Source of the DNA: Blastomonas natatoria
GTDB lineage: Bacteria > Pseudomonadota > Alphaproteobacteria > Sphingomonadales > Sphingomonadaceae
Direction of reading: 5' to 3'
Assembly: GCF_003201955.1 (NCBI RefSeq)
Contig: NZ_QJJM01000017.1
Location: forward strand, 1 to 64,000
DNA length: 64,000 bases
Shown here: in pieces, positions 31,625-40,678 of the stretch
How positions within the stretch are numbered: position 1 is the stretch's first letter
Layout of the letters: every line of letters starts with the position of its first letter
Program-made: the position numbers and the translations under genes
The notes under the pieces: model-generated
What the model saw: only the letters and a program-made list of their open reading frames with translations
Told to the model about the DNA's origin: nothing
Database searches by the model: none

Positions 31625-32295
31625 CGTCCATGCTCCGCGAGAAACTGTTTTGCGGCCAGCGTTTCGGCCTCCTGCTTGCTGGTTCCGGTCGCCTCGGCGC
31701 TGCCCAGCCCCTTGATCTCGACCTGCACGGTAAAGCGCAGATCATGGTCGGGCCCGGATTTGCGCAACAAGGTATAGACAGGGGTCTTGCGGTTGCGCGC
31801 GGCGGCCCATTCCTGCAGTTCGGACTTGGGGTGCCGCGGGGCTTCGCTGATCGCGCCGATCCGGTCGGCCCAGTGCCTTTCGATAAAGGCGCGGGCTGCA
31901 TCAAGGCCGCCATCGACATAGAGCGCCCCGATCAGCGCCTCGACGACATCGCCAAGGATATTGGTGCTGCCAGCGCCGCCGTCATCTCGTGCCTGCTTGC
32001 CCAACCGGATCAGCGGGCCAAGCTTGCACGTGCGCGCGATCTCGGCGCAGCTCTCGCGCGAAACGAGTCGGTTGAGAAAGGCCGACATCTGGCCCTCCGC
32101 CGCCTTGGGGAAGCGCGTGTAGAGCAGTTCCGCGATCACCATGCCCAGCACCCGATCTCCCAGAAACTCCAGGCGCTGATAATCCGGCGAGATGCCGGTG
32201 CTGCCATGGGTCAGTGCCTGGAAGAACAGGGCAGGGTTGCGCGGCTGATGATCGATGATGGGAAGCAGCGCAACAAGATCAGGCTCGGCGCTCAA
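31621..32295 (-). CDS. rnc: ribonuclease III
   Basis: A 224-residue double-strand-specific endonuclease for rRNA and mRNA processing. The catalytic signature YQRLEFLGDRVLGMVIAELL and the second acidic site GDVVEALIGALYVDGG are present. The C-terminal double-stranded-RNA-binding domain begins PKSELQEWAA and ends SKQEAETLAAKQFL. It overlaps both neighbours by 4 bases (lepB upstream, era downstream), forming lepB-rnc-era. Confidence 0.97.
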   Translation of the reverse strand: MSAEPDLVALLPIIDHQPRNPALFFQALTHGSTGISPDYQRLEFLGDRVLGMVIAELLYTRFPKAAEGQMSAFLNRLVSRESCAEIARTCKLGPLIRLGKQARDDGGAGSTNILGDVVEALIGALYVDGGLDAARAFIERHWADRIGAISEAPRHPKSELQEWAAARNRKTPVYTLLRKSGPDHDLRFTVQVEIKGLGSAEATGTSKQEAETLAAKQFLAEHGR

Positions 32296-33104
32296 AAGCC
32301 TTCCCCGATCCGGTCCCAGCGCGCGGCCGTGAACCAGGTCCAGGGCAGGAACCAGCTGGCCGAACCATCGGTCGAGAAAACCGTAACGAGCGCACGACCG
32401 ACAAGATATTCCTGCGGCACGATGCCGATGCCCTGGCCTTCGACGGCGGGGAAGCGGCTGTCGAGGCTGTTGTCGCGATTGTCGCCCATCAGGAACATGT
32501 GCCCCTCGGGCACGATGATCGCCTCGGTGGTGTCGCGCGGCGCGTCGATCAGGTCGAGCACGTAATAGCTTCTGCCGTTAGGCAGCGTTTCCCGGTAGCG
32601 CGGATAGCTGCACACTGCAGTACCATCGGACTTAGGCACCTCGAAGCTGCGGTCATAGCAGCGGGTGTTGGGCGAAACGGGTATCACGAAATCCGCCACG
32701 CGCTGCTTGGTAATCGGCTTGCCGTTCAGCCACACGACGCCGTCGCGCATCTGGATGGTATCGCCCGGCAGACCGATGACCCGCTTGATATAGTCGGAGC
32801 TCGCTCCGGGAGGTGCCTTGAATACCACGACATCGCCACGCTCTGGCTGGCTGGCCAGGATGCGCCCGGGGATCAGCGGCAGGTTGAACGGCAGGCTGTA
32901 GCGCGAATAGCCATAGGACCATTTTGACACGAGCAGATAGTCACCGACCACCAGTCGCGGCTGCATCGATTCCGACGGGATGTTGAACGGAGAGACGATG
33001 AAGCTGCGCAGGATGAAGAAGAAGATCGCGAGCTTCACCAGAAACTGCAGAAAATCGGCCGTTTCCGACTTGGGCGTGGGCGATGTTGCAGCGGTTTCGG
33101 TCAT
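32292..33104 (-). CDS. lepB: signal peptidase I
   Basis: A 270-residue inner-membrane serine/lysine protease that removes signal peptides. One N-terminal membrane helix (about 18-38) leads to the catalytic Ser46 in IPSESMQP, Lys107 in SDYIKRVIGLPGD, and the GDNRDNSLDSR box near the C-terminus. ATG 33104 is chosen because AAGGGGAAAA precedes it and MTETAATS leads straight into the membrane helix; the open frame to 33335 does not resemble the family. Divergent from pgi. Confidence 0.95.
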   Translation of the reverse strand: MTETAATSPTPKSETADFLQFLVKLAIFFFILRSFIVSPFNIPSESMQPRLVVGDYLLVSKWSYGYSRYSLPFNLPLIPGRILASQPERGDVVVFKAPPGASSDYIKRVIGLPGDTIQMRDGVVWLNGKPITKQRVADFVIPVSPNTRCYDRSFEVPKSDGTAVCSYPRYRETLPNGRSYYVLDLIDAPRDTTEAIIVPEGHMFLMGDNRDNSLDSRFPAVEGQGIGIVPQEYLVGRALVTVFSTDGSASWFLPWTWFTAARWDRIGEGF

Positions 33105-33227
33105 TTTTCCCCTTTGATGACCCGGCAATCCGGCGTCAAGCCCCATCGCGCGGCGGCAAAGCCTCTCGCCAAGCACAGGATGGGCCGCTAAACCGCCGCC
33201 AGGCTCGTTCAGCATGAAAGGTTCACG

Positions 33228-34745
33228 ATGTCCGATACTGCCGATGCCGTATGGCAAACGATTGCCGACGCCCCTCGCACCACTCTGGGCGAGCTGTTTG
33301 CAAACGATCCTGACCGGCTGGCGCTGCTGTCGCATCGGTTGCCGATTGCCGGGACCGACATCCTGTTCGATTTCTCAAAGACGCATCTTGATGCAGGGCT
33401 GATCGCGAATTTCGAGCGCCTCGCGCAGGCCATGCACCTTGCAGACATGCGTGACGAGTTTCTGGCGGGAGCCAAAATCAACAACAGCGAGGATCGTGCC
33501 GCTGAACATACTGCCGAACGCGGCCTGGGTGCCGCGGATTCGGTTGAGCAGGCCGCCCGGCTGCACGAGCGTATGGCCGCTCTGGTCGATGCGATCGATC
33601 AGGGTGTATTCGGCGAGATCAGGCATGTGCTGCATATCGGCATTGGCGGATCAGCGCTCGGGCCGAAGCTGATCATCGACGCCCTGTGCCGCGACAGTGA
33701 CCGCTATGATGTGGCCGTGGTCGCCAATGTCGACGGCGAAGCGCTGTCCGAAGCTGTGGACGGGTTCGATCCCGCAAAGACGCTGGTCGCGATCGCGTCC
33801 AAGACCTTCACCACCACCGAGACGCTGATGAATGCGGAAAGCGCGATCGACTGGCTGCGGGGTGGCGGGGTGGAGGACCCGTATGGCCAGCTGGTCGCCC
33901 TTACGGCCGCCCCGGACAAGGCGGCCGAATTCGGCATCGACGAAACCCGCATCCTGCCGTTCTCCGAAACCGTGGGCGGGCGCTATTCGGTCTGGTCGAG
34001 CATCGGCTTTCCCGTCGCGATGGCGCTGGGGAACGAGGGCTTTTCCGAATTCCGCGCTGGCGCGCTGGCCATGGACAAGCATTTCGCCACTGCGCCGCTC
34101 GCAAGCAACATGCCGGTGCTCGCGGCCTTTGCGGACCTCTATTACGCGCAGGTTCGCGCCAGCCAGACGCGCGCGGTCTTCGCCTATGACGAGCGGCTGC
34201 GGTTGCTCCCCGATTACCTCCAGCAGCTCGAGATGGAGAGCAACGGCAAGGGCGTGCGCCGCGACGGATCGCCGCTCGGGCGCGCCAGTGCGCCCATCAC
34301 CTGGGGCGGGGTCGGCACCGATGCCCAGCACGCGGTATTCCAGCTGCTGTATCAGGGCACGCATCTCGTGCCGGTGGAATTCATCGCCTCGCGCCTGTCC
34401 GTCCATGAATTCGACGAGGCGCATCACCGCGCATTGCTGACCAACTGCTTCGCTCAGGGCGCGGCGCTGATGCAGGGCAAGACCAGCGACGATCCGCAGC
34501 GCAGCTATCCCGGCGACCGGCCTTCGATGACGATCCTGCTCGACAATGTCGATCCGGCCAGTCTCGGTGCGCTGATCGCGTTCTACGAACACCGCACCTT
34601 TGCCAATGCCATGCTGCTGGGGATAAATCCTTTTGACCAGTTCGGTGTTGAACTGGGCAAGGAAATCGCCAAATCCATGGGCAACCGCCAATCCGGCGAC
34701 TTCGACCCTTCCACCGCTGCGCTGATCGAGGCGGCGGGTCTCTGA
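33228..34745 (+). CDS. pgi: glucose-6-phosphate isomerase
   Basis: A 505-residue enzyme interconverting glucose 6-phosphate and fructose 6-phosphate. The sugar-phosphate sites HIGIGGSALGPKL and SKTFTTTETLMN, the family signature GGRYSVWSSIGFPV, and the catalytic region GTDAQHAVFQLLYQGTH are visible. It is slightly shorter than the E. coli enzyme (about 550) but complete. Starts 123 bases from lepB; gor follows 34 bases later in the same direction. Confidence 0.96.
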   Translation: MSDTADAVWQTIADAPRTTLGELFANDPDRLALLSHRLPIAGTDILFDFSKTHLDAGLIANFERLAQAMHLADMRDEFLAGAKINNSEDRAAEHTAERGLGAADSVEQAARLHERMAALVDAIDQGVFGEIRHVLHIGIGGSALGPKLIIDALCRDSDRYDVAVVANVDGEALSEAVDGFDPAKTLVAIASKTFTTTETLMNAESAIDWLRGGGVEDPYGQLVALTAAPDKAAEFGIDETRILPFSETVGGRYSVWSSIGFPVAMALGNEGFSEFRAGALAMDKHFATAPLASNMPVLAAFADLYYAQVRASQTRAVFAYDERLRLLPDYLQQLEMESNGKGVRRDGSPLGRASAPITWGGVGTDAQHAVFQLLYQGTHLVPVEFIASRLSVHEFDEAHHRALLTNCFAQGAALMQGKTSDDPQRSYPGDRPSMTILLDNVDPASLGALIAFYEHRTFANAMLLGINPFDQFGVELGKEIAKSMGNRQSGDFDPSTAALIEAAGL

Positions 34746-34779
34746 GGGGGCGATTGACCGATTTCCCAGGAGTTTTTCG

Positions 34780-36126
34780 ATGAGTGACTATGACTACGAC
34801 CTGTTCGTCATCGGGGCAGGGTCTGGCGGGGTGCGCGCCTCGCGCATTGCATCCTCTTATGGTGCCAAGGTTGCCGTGGCCGAGGAATATCGCGTCGGCG
34901 GCACCTGCGTCATCCGCGGCTGCGTACCCAAGAAGCTTCTGGTCTACGGATCGCATTTCGCCGAGGACCTCGAGGACGCGCAGAATTACGGCTGGACCAT
35001 CGAGGGGACCAAGTTCAGCTGGCAGGTGCTGCGCGACCGTGTGCTGGGCGATGTCGACCGGTTGAATGCGGCGTACAAGTCGACGCTCAATAACCACGAT
35101 GTCACGATCATCGAGGAACGCGCGGAGATCATCGCGCCGCATGTGGTCAAGCTCGCGAGCGGCAAGGAAGTCACCGCGAAATACATTCTGATCGCGGTCG
35201 GGGCGCGGCCCTATGTGCCCGAATTCCCGGGATCCGAGCACTGCCTGACTTCGAACGAGATGTTCCATCTCGAGGAACTTCCGCGACGCGCGGTCATCGC
35301 GGGCGGAGGTTACATCGCCAACGAGTTTGCCGGCATCCTCAACGGCCTCGGCACGCGCGTCACCGTGGTCAATCGCGGCAACACGATCCTGCGCGGGTAT
35401 GACGAGTCTCTGCGCGACCGGCTGCTGCAGATCTCGATGACCAAGGGCATCGAGTTCAAGTTCAAGGCGCCTTTCGAAAAGATCGAGAAGCGCGAGGATG
35501 GCACGCTCGACGTGTATCTCAAGGGTCATGACCCGATCAACACCGACATCGTGATGGTGGCAACCGGACGCGTGCCCAAGGTCGAGGGGCTGGGACTCGA
35601 GAATGTCGGGATCACCACTGACGATCAGGGCGCTATCCCTGTGGACGAATACAGCAAGACCGCTTGCGACAGCATCTATGCGGTGGGCGATGTCACCAAC
35701 CGGGTGCAGCTGACCCCGGTGGCGATCCGCGAGGGCCAGGCCTTTGCCGATACCGTGTTCGGCGGCAAGCCAAGGACCGTCGATTACAACTGCATCCCGA
35801 CCGCCGTGTTCTCGCAGCCGCCGATCGCATCGGTCGGCCTGACCGAGGGCGAGGCGCGCAATCGTTATGGCAATATCCGCGTCTATTCGGCGGACTTCCG
35901 CCCGATGCGCAACGTCTTCGCGCACCGTGCGGAACGTGGCCTCTACAAGATGATCACCGAAGAGCCCTCGGGCAAGATCCTGGGCCTGCACATGATCGGC
36001 CCGGATTCACCGGAGATCCTTCAGGCGGCGGCGATTGCCGTCAAGGCAGGGCTGACCAAACAGGCATTCGACGATACCGTCGCCCTGCATCCCAGCATGG
36101 CTGAAGAGCTGGTGCTGATGAAGTAA
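34780..36126 (+). CDS. gor: glutathione-disulfide reductase
   Basis: A 448-residue FAD/NADPH disulfide reductase keeping glutathione reduced. The FAD motif VIGAGSGGVRASRIA, the redox pair Cys43/Cys48 in GGTCVIRGCVPKK (the RGCVPKK form is typical of glutathione reductase rather than lipoamide dehydrogenase), the NAD(P) motif AGGGYIANEFAGIL and the C-terminal active-site LHPSMAEELV are all present. GGAG lies about 10 bases before the ATG. Confidence 0.94.
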   Translation: MSDYDYDLFVIGAGSGGVRASRIASSYGAKVAVAEEYRVGGTCVIRGCVPKKLLVYGSHFAEDLEDAQNYGWTIEGTKFSWQVLRDRVLGDVDRLNAAYKSTLNNHDVTIIEERAEIIAPHVVKLASGKEVTAKYILIAVGARPYVPEFPGSEHCLTSNEMFHLEELPRRAVIAGGGYIANEFAGILNGLGTRVTVVNRGNTILRGYDESLRDRLLQISMTKGIEFKFKAPFEKIEKREDGTLDVYLKGHDPINTDIVMVATGRVPKVEGLGLENVGITTDDQGAIPVDEYSKTACDSIYAVGDVTNRVQLTPVAIREGQAFADTVFGGKPRTVDYNCIPTAVFSQPPIASVGLTEGEARNRYGNIRVYSADFRPMRNVFAHRAERGLYKMITEEPSGKILGLHMIGPDSPEILQAAAIAVKAGLTKQAFDDTVALHPSMAEELVLMK

Positions 36127-36142
36127 GCGCCGTTGCGCTTTT
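36125..36142. terminator. short terminator hairpin between gor and scfR
   Basis: AAGCGC (36125-36130), loop CGTT, GCGCTT (36135-36140) followed by TT. The stem overlaps the gor stop codon. It lies between two convergent genes only 21 bases apart. The stem is just 6 bp, so its strength is uncertain. Confidence 0.5.
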
Positions 36143-36147
36143 GATCG

Positions 36148-37554
36148 TTACCCGATCTGGTACGGCACCATGCCGCGCCGGTCGGGATCGATCACCAGCG
36201 GGCGATCGGTGGGCGGAAAGGCGCGCTGGTCGCAATTGTCGCGCGGGCAGGTGCGGCAGCTGATGCCGATCGGGGTCACCGCCCCGGCGGCGGCGGTATC
36301 GAGCCCGTCGGCATAGATGAAATGCCGCGCATGTTCGACCTCGCAGCCGAGCGCGACCGCATAGCGGCGGGGCTTGCGGCCATAGCTGCCCGACGGCTTG
36401 ACCAGTCCCTTGGCCATCGACACGTAGCGCAGACCGTCGGGCGTCTCGGCCATCTGTACCAGAATGCGGTCGGGAATCGCGGCCGCCTCATGCACGACCC
36501 ATAAGGGGCACGCACCGCCGAAGCGGGCGAATTGCAGCCGGGTGGCGCTATGCCGCTTGGTGATGTTGCCCGCCATGTCGACCCGGCAGAAGAAGACCGG
36601 AAGCCCGCGCGCGCCCGGGCGCTGCAGCGTCGAGAGCCGGTGGCAGGCCTGTTCGAAACTGACCCCGAAACGATGCGTGAGTTGATCGATGTCATGCCGA
36701 CACGCCATCGCCGCCTCGCGGAAGCGTGCATAGGGCATGACGAGGGCGCCTGCGGCATAATTGGCGAGGCCGACCGAAACCAGCTTCTGCGCCTGCTCGC
36801 TCTTCAGCTTGGCATTGGCGGCCAGGATGGCGATGGCAAAGCGCATCTCGTGCGCCATCAACCGGTGCGCGAGCATGAAATAGCGCGATTCCAGCGCGAT
36901 GCCTTCGGCCAGATAGAGCGTGCGGCTTGCGGTATCGTACTGGCTGAGCGGCGCATTGGGGTCGCTTGCGCGCAGGGGCTTGACCGAAATGCCGTGGTCG
37001 CGGTGCAGCCGCGCGATCAGCCCGTCGGGAGTGAGCTCGTCGCCCAGTTCCTCGGCAATCTGCTCGGCATTGCGGTCGAGCTGGTCGATATAATTGCCCG
37101 ATTCATGAAACCAGTCGCGCACCTCTTCCCAGGGCAACCGCGCATTGTGCTGGCCGGTCGCGGCCAGGCTGTCGTCGAGCATCGCCGAGCGCTCCTGCGC
37201 CTGACGATAGCCCTGATAGAGGTTGGTGATGAGGTGCGCGATCTCGGGATGGCTGTCGCGCAGCCGCGCAAAGCGCACCGGATCGACCTCGACCCCCGCC
37301 AGCACCGGATCGTCGAGCAGACTCTGCCAGTTGAGCGAGGGCGCGCCTTCGGGGGCGTCCTCCAGCTCGAACGCGAAATGACGCGACAGGGCGGTGAGCA
37401 CCTGCGGCGTGATCGGCCGCTCGTCATTCTCGATCTGGCTGAGATAAGATGTTGAAATGCCCAAGGCCTCGGCCATCGCGGCCTGGTTGAGGCCGGAATG
37501 GCGGCGAACGGCGCGGACGCGGGCTCCGGCATAAAGGCGTTTGCGGCGAGACAT
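36148..37554 (-). CDS. ScfR/RamB-type short-chain acyl-CoA-responsive regulator
   Basis: A 468-residue regulator. The N-terminal XRE helix-turn-helix has SGLNQAAMAEALGISTSYLS and the ENDERPIT stretch. The middle resembles the ImmA/IrrE region but its zinc motif is degenerate (LAHRLMAHEMRF rather than HExxH). The C-terminal domain has ISCRTCPRDNCDQRAFPP; in the mycobacterial relative PrpR such cysteines hold an iron-sulfur cluster next to an acyl-CoA pocket. Its position divergent from pccB makes it the likely controller of the propionate genes. An ATG at 37554 starts the conserved sequence. Confidence 0.88.
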   Translation of the reverse strand: MSRRKRLYAGARVRAVRRHSGLNQAAMAEALGISTSYLSQIENDERPITPQVLTALSRHFAFELEDAPEGAPSLNWQSLLDDPVLAGVEVDPVRFARLRDSHPEIAHLITNLYQGYRQAQERSAMLDDSLAATGQHNARLPWEEVRDWFHESGNYIDQLDRNAEQIAEELGDELTPDGLIARLHRDHGISVKPLRASDPNAPLSQYDTASRTLYLAEGIALESRYFMLAHRLMAHEMRFAIAILAANAKLKSEQAQKLVSVGLANYAAGALVMPYARFREAAMACRHDIDQLTHRFGVSFEQACHRLSTLQRPGARGLPVFFCRVDMAGNITKRHSATRLQFARFGGACPLWVVHEAAAIPDRILVQMAETPDGLRYVSMAKGLVKPSGSYGRKPRRYAVALGCEVEHARHFIYADGLDTAAAGAVTPIGISCRTCPRDNCDQRAFPPTDRPLVIDPDRRGMVPYQIG

Positions 37555-37568
37555 CGTGCCGATCGACT

Positions 37569-37595
37569 AGTTTGCAAACTGGCGGTTTGCAAGTT
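37569..37595. promoter_or_regulatory. candidate ScfR operator, two TTTGCAA boxes
   Basis: A perfect 12-base palindrome AGTTTGCAAACT (37569-37580) is followed by GGTTTGCAAGTT (37584-37595), centre to centre 15 bases apart. They lie 14 bases before scfR and about 70 bases before pccB. RamB and PrpR, relatives of this regulator in actinobacteria, recognise motifs built on TTTGCAAA. Autoregulation plus control of pccB is inferred. Confidence 0.65.
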
Positions 37596-37667
37596 CGCTA
37601 TTTAACATTTGCGTGTCGGGTCAAAGGCTGAAAAGACAGGGTCCCGATTTCAGCTGAAGAGGATGCG

Positions 37668-39194
37668 ATGCAGGCCATATTGGAAGAACTGGCGGCGAGG
37701 CGCGACAAGGCGCATCTGGGCGGCGGCACCAAGCGCATCGAGGCGCAGCATGCCAAGGGCAAGCTGACCGCGCGCGAGCGGATCGACGTGCTGCTCGATC
37801 CGGGCAGCTTCGAAGAATATGACATGTATGTCGAGCATAACTGCGTCGATTTCGGCATGCAGGATCAGGTCATCCCCGGCGATGGCGTGGTCACCGGATC
37901 GGGCACGGTCAATGGCCGTCTGGTCTTTGTGTTCAGCCAGGATTTCACCGTGTTCGGCGGATCGCTGTCCGAACGGCATGCGCAGAAGATCTGCAAGATC
38001 ATGGACATGGCGATGAAGGTTGGTGCGCCAGTGATCGGCCTCAACGATTCCGGCGGCGCGCGCATCCAGGAGGGCGTGGCCTCGCTCGGCGGCTATGCCG
38101 AGGTGTTCCAGCGCAACGTGCTGGCATCGGGCGTGGTGCCGCAGCTTTCGGTGATCATGGGGCCGTGCGCGGGCGGCGCGGTCTACAGCCCGGCGATGAC
38201 CGACTTCATCTTCATGGTGAAGGATTCGAGCTATATGTTCGTCACCGGCCCCGATGTGGTGAAGACCGTGACCAACGAGGTCGTCACGCAGGAAGAACTC
38301 GGCGGCGCGGTCACGCATACCGGCAAGTCGGGCGTCGCCGATGTCGCGTTCAACAACGATATCGAGGCGCTGCTCGCTGCGCGCGACCTGATCGATTACC
38401 TGCCGCTGTCGAACCGCGAGGCGCTGCCCGAGCGCCCGACCGCCGACCCCTGGGACCGGATCGAGAACAGCCTCGACACGCTGATCCCGGCCAATCCGAA
38501 CATGCCATATGACATGCACGAGCTGATCAAGAAGACGCTCGACGAGGGCGAGTTCTTCGAGATCCAGCCGACCCATGCGGGCAATATCATCACCGGCTTT
38601 GGTCGCATCGAGGGCCGCACTGTGGGCGTCGTCGCCAACCAGCCGATGGTGCTGGCGGGCTGTCTGGACATCAACTCGTCGAAAAAGGCCGCACGCTTCG
38701 TGCGTTTCTGCGATTGTTTCGACATTCCGATCATCACCTTTGTCGACGTGCCCGGCTTCCTGCCCGGCGTGGCGCAGGAGCATTCGGGCATCATCAAGCA
38801 CGGCGCAAAACTGCTCTTCGCCTATGCCGAGGCGACCGTGCCCAAGATCACCGTCATCACCCGCAAGGCCTATGGCGGCGCGTATGACGTGATGGCCTCA
38901 AAGCACCTGCGCGGCGACCTCAACTACGCCTGGCCGACTGCCGAGATCGCGGTGATGGGCGCCAAGGGCGCGGTGGAGATCATCTTCCGCGGCAAGACGC
39001 CGGAAGAGATTGCCGAGCAAACCCGCGAATATGAAGCGCGCTTTGCCAACCCGTTCGTCGCGGCGAGCAAGGGCTTTATCGACGAGGTGATCATGCCGCA
39101 TTCGACCCGGCGGAGGATCGCGCTGGGGCTCAGGAAGCTGCGGAACAAGGCGCTGGAGAACCCTTGGAAGAAGCATGACAACATTCCGCTGTGA
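37668..39194 (+). CDS. pccB: propionyl-CoA carboxylase beta subunit (carboxyltransferase)
   Basis: A 508-residue biotin-dependent carboxyltransferase that moves CO2 from carboxybiotin to propionyl-CoA, giving (S)-methylmalonyl-CoA. Landmarks are [51 protein letters not shown], and [26 protein letters not shown]. Length is normal. GAAGAGG lies upstream of the ATG. The stop overlaps the GTG of the next microprotein gene, and the alpha subunit is 5.5 kb downstream in the same cluster. Confidence 0.96.
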   Translation: MQAILEELAARRDKAHLGGGTKRIEAQHAKGKLTARERIDVLLDPGSFEEYDMYVEHNCVDFGMQDQVIPGDGVVTGSGTVNGRLVFVFSQDFTVFGGSLSERHAQKICKIMDMAMKVGAPVIGLNDSGGARIQEGVASLGGYAEVFQRNVLASGVVPQLSVIMGPCAGGAVYSPAMTDFIFMVKDSSYMFVTGPDVVKTVTNEVVTQEELGGAVTHTGKSGVADVAFNNDIEALLAARDLIDYLPLSNREALPERPTADPWDRIENSLDTLIPANPNMPYDMHELIKKTLDEGEFFEIQPTHAGNIITGFGRIEGRTVGVVANQPMVLAGCLDINSSKKAARFVRFCDCFDIPIITFVDVPGFLPGVAQEHSGIIKHGAKLLFAYAEATVPKITVITRKAYGGAYDVMASKHLRGDLNYAWPTAEIAVMGAKGAVEIIFRGKTPEEIAEQTREYEARFANPFVAASKGFIDEVIMPHSTRRRIALGLRKLRNKALENPWKKHDNIPL

Positions 39195-39292
39195 GTAAGC
39201 GCGGCATCTTGGTCGTGCTGCTGCTTACCGCGGCAGCTTTCGCGATGATGTTCTACAGCGGGTTATTCATGCACGGAGATCCGATAGAATGA
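39191..39292 (+). CDS. 33-residue single-helix membrane microprotein
   Basis: Starting from GTG 39191, the frame encodes 33 residues: a basic start MSKRG, one hydrophobic helix ([20 protein letters not shown]) and a short tail FMHGDPIE. The GTG overlaps the pccB stop by 4 bases (GTGA) and its own TGA overlaps the ATG of mce by 4 bases (ATGA). A single read-through of ribosomes would thus translate pccB, this frame and mce in turn. No family recognised. It could be a real membrane microprotein or a frame kept mainly for coupling. Confidence 0.6.
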   Translation: MSKRGILVVLLLTAAAFAMMFYSGLFMHGDPIE

Positions 39293-39726
39293 AACTAGGC
39301 CGTCTCAATCATATCGGCGTCGCAACGCCCTCCATCGCGGATGCCATCGTGTTCTACCGCGATGTCATGGGCGCGACCAAGATTCACGATCCTTTCGACC
39401 TGCCCGAGCAGGGGGTGAAGGTGTGCTTTGTCGATACGCCGGGAGCCGACGGCGCGCTCAATGGCACGCAGATCGAGTTGATCGAGCCGCTGCCGGGCAA
39501 TGCCTCGATCGCATCGTTCCTTGAGAAGAACCCGAACGGCGGGCAGCACCATATGTGCTATGAGGTGCCCGATATTCACGCGGCCAAGGCGGAGTTCGAG
39601 GCGCTGGGCAAGCGCGTGCTGGGCGAGCCGCGCATCGGCGCGCATGGCACGTTGATCTTCTTCGTGCACCCAAGGGACATGGGCGGAGTGCTGACCGAGA
39701 TCATGGAAACGCCGAAGGGGCATTAA
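39289..39726 (+). CDS. mce: methylmalonyl-CoA epimerase
   Basis: A 145-residue vicinal-oxygen-chelate enzyme that converts (S)- to (R)-methylmalonyl-CoA, the form used by the mutase. [16 protein letters not shown] (metal-binding His8), IELIEPLPGN, NGGQHHMCYEVPDI (His) and the C-terminal FVHPRDMGGVLTEIM (His, Glu) supply the metal ligands. Length is normal. GGAG precedes the ATG by about 11 bases, and the start overlaps the microprotein stop. Confidence 0.95.
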   Translation: MKLGRLNHIGVATPSIADAIVFYRDVMGATKIHDPFDLPEQGVKVCFVDTPGADGALNGTQIELIEPLPGNASIASFLEKNPNGGQHHMCYEVPDIHAAKAEFEALGKRVLGEPRIGAHGTLIFFVHPRDMGGVLTEIMETPKGH

Positions 39727-39729
39727 GCG

Positions 39730-39850
39730 CCCTCTCCCCTTCAGGGGAGAGGGAAGAGCCACGAAGTGGCGAAGGGAGAGGGGGATGGCATGTCCCGCCG
39801 ACGTCGGGTGACTGCCCCTCTCCCAACCCTCTCCCCTGAAGGGGAGAGGG
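39730..39850. repeat. REPIN-like inverted pair of CCCTCTCCCC units
   Basis: Two identical palindromic heads, CCCTCTCCCCTTCAGGGGAG onward (39730-39753) and its inverse copy (39827-39850), face each other. Tails GGGAGAGGGGGA (39774-39785) and CCCCTCTCCCAA (39815-39826) point inward. A small hairpin GCCACGAAGTGGC is inserted between left head and tail. The spacer again starts with ATG. It lies between mce and the crotonase gene, inside the propionate operon. Confidence 0.88.
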
Positions 39851-39873
39851 CTTTAAGGGAGAAGAATGCTGTC

Positions 39874-40656
39874 ATGACCTACGAAACCATAAAACTCGAA
39901 ATCGCCGACCAGATCGCCACGATCACGCTGAACGTGCCCGAGCGGCTGAATGCCTGTTCGCTCCCCATGGCGGGCGAGATCAACGACGCGCTCGACCGGC
40001 TGGGCGATGCGCGCGCCTTGGTCATCACTGGCGCGGGCAAGGGTTTCTGTTCGGGGGCGGACTTGTCGGGCGGACGTGACAGCTCGATCTCGGGCGGGCA
40101 GGGCAGCTACAAGGCGCTGACCCAGCATTACAACCCGATGCTGCTCAAGCTGCACCGGCTGCACATCCCGACGATCAGCGCGGTCAACGGACCCGCCGCC
40201 GGTGTCGGCTGCTCGATCGGCCTCGCGCCCGATTTCGTGGTTGCCAGCGACAAGGCCTATTTCCTGCAGGCCTTCGTCAATATCGGCCTGGTGCCCGATG
40301 GCGGCGCAAGCTGGATGCTCACCCGGCTGATCGGCAAGGCGCGCGCGACCGAGATGATGATGCTCGGCGAGAAGATCCCCGCCGCCAAGGCGCACGACTG
40401 GGGCATGGTCTACAAGGTTGTCGAGCATGACAGCCTGATGGACGAGGCGATGGCGCTGGCGAAGCGGCTCGCCGCGATGCCGACCGTGGCGCTGGGCATC
40501 ATGCGCAAGAACCTGGTCGAGGCGCTCGAATGCGATTTCCACACCGCTCTGGCGCGCGAGGCCGAGGGCCAGCGGATCGCGGGCGACACCAACGATGCAC
40601 GCGAAGGTGCCATCGCTTTCCTGCAGAAGCGCAAGCCGAACTTCACCGGTAGCTGA
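39874..40656 (+). CDS. enoyl-CoA hydratase/isomerase family protein
   Basis: A 260-residue crotonase. [13 protein letters not shown] and [18 protein letters not shown] form the oxyanion hole, and [21 protein letters not shown] carries the region of the second catalytic residue. The sequence is closer to PaaG/2-enoyl isomerase-type members (SGADLSGG and LVPDGG pattern) than to the hydratase at 11778. Its reaction within a propionate cluster is not clear. ATG 39874 is preferred, with GGGAG upstream; the frame upstream is formed by the repeat and is not part of the protein. Confidence 0.85.
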   Translation: MTYETIKLEIADQIATITLNVPERLNACSLPMAGEINDALDRLGDARALVITGAGKGFCSGADLSGGRDSSISGGQGSYKALTQHYNPMLLKLHRLHIPTISAVNGPAAGVGCSIGLAPDFVVASDKAYFLQAFVNIGLVPDGGASWMLTRLIGKARATEMMMLGEKIPAAKAHDWGMVYKVVEHDSLMDEAMALAKRLAAMPTVALGIMRKNLVEALECDFHTALAREAEGQRIAGDTNDAREGAIAFLQKRKPNFTGS

Positions 40657-40678
40657 ACAACCACACGGGACCGATAGA

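Noticed and set aside
33105-33335. Extended start of signal peptidase I
   Set aside because: The extra residues are antisense to pgi and not like the family; ATG 33104 has a clear ribosome site.
39766-39873. N-terminal extension of the crotonase encoded by the repeat
   Set aside because: The translated repeat (APLPTLSPEGERA) is a common artefact of this repeat class; ATG 39874 has a ribosome site and matches the family start.
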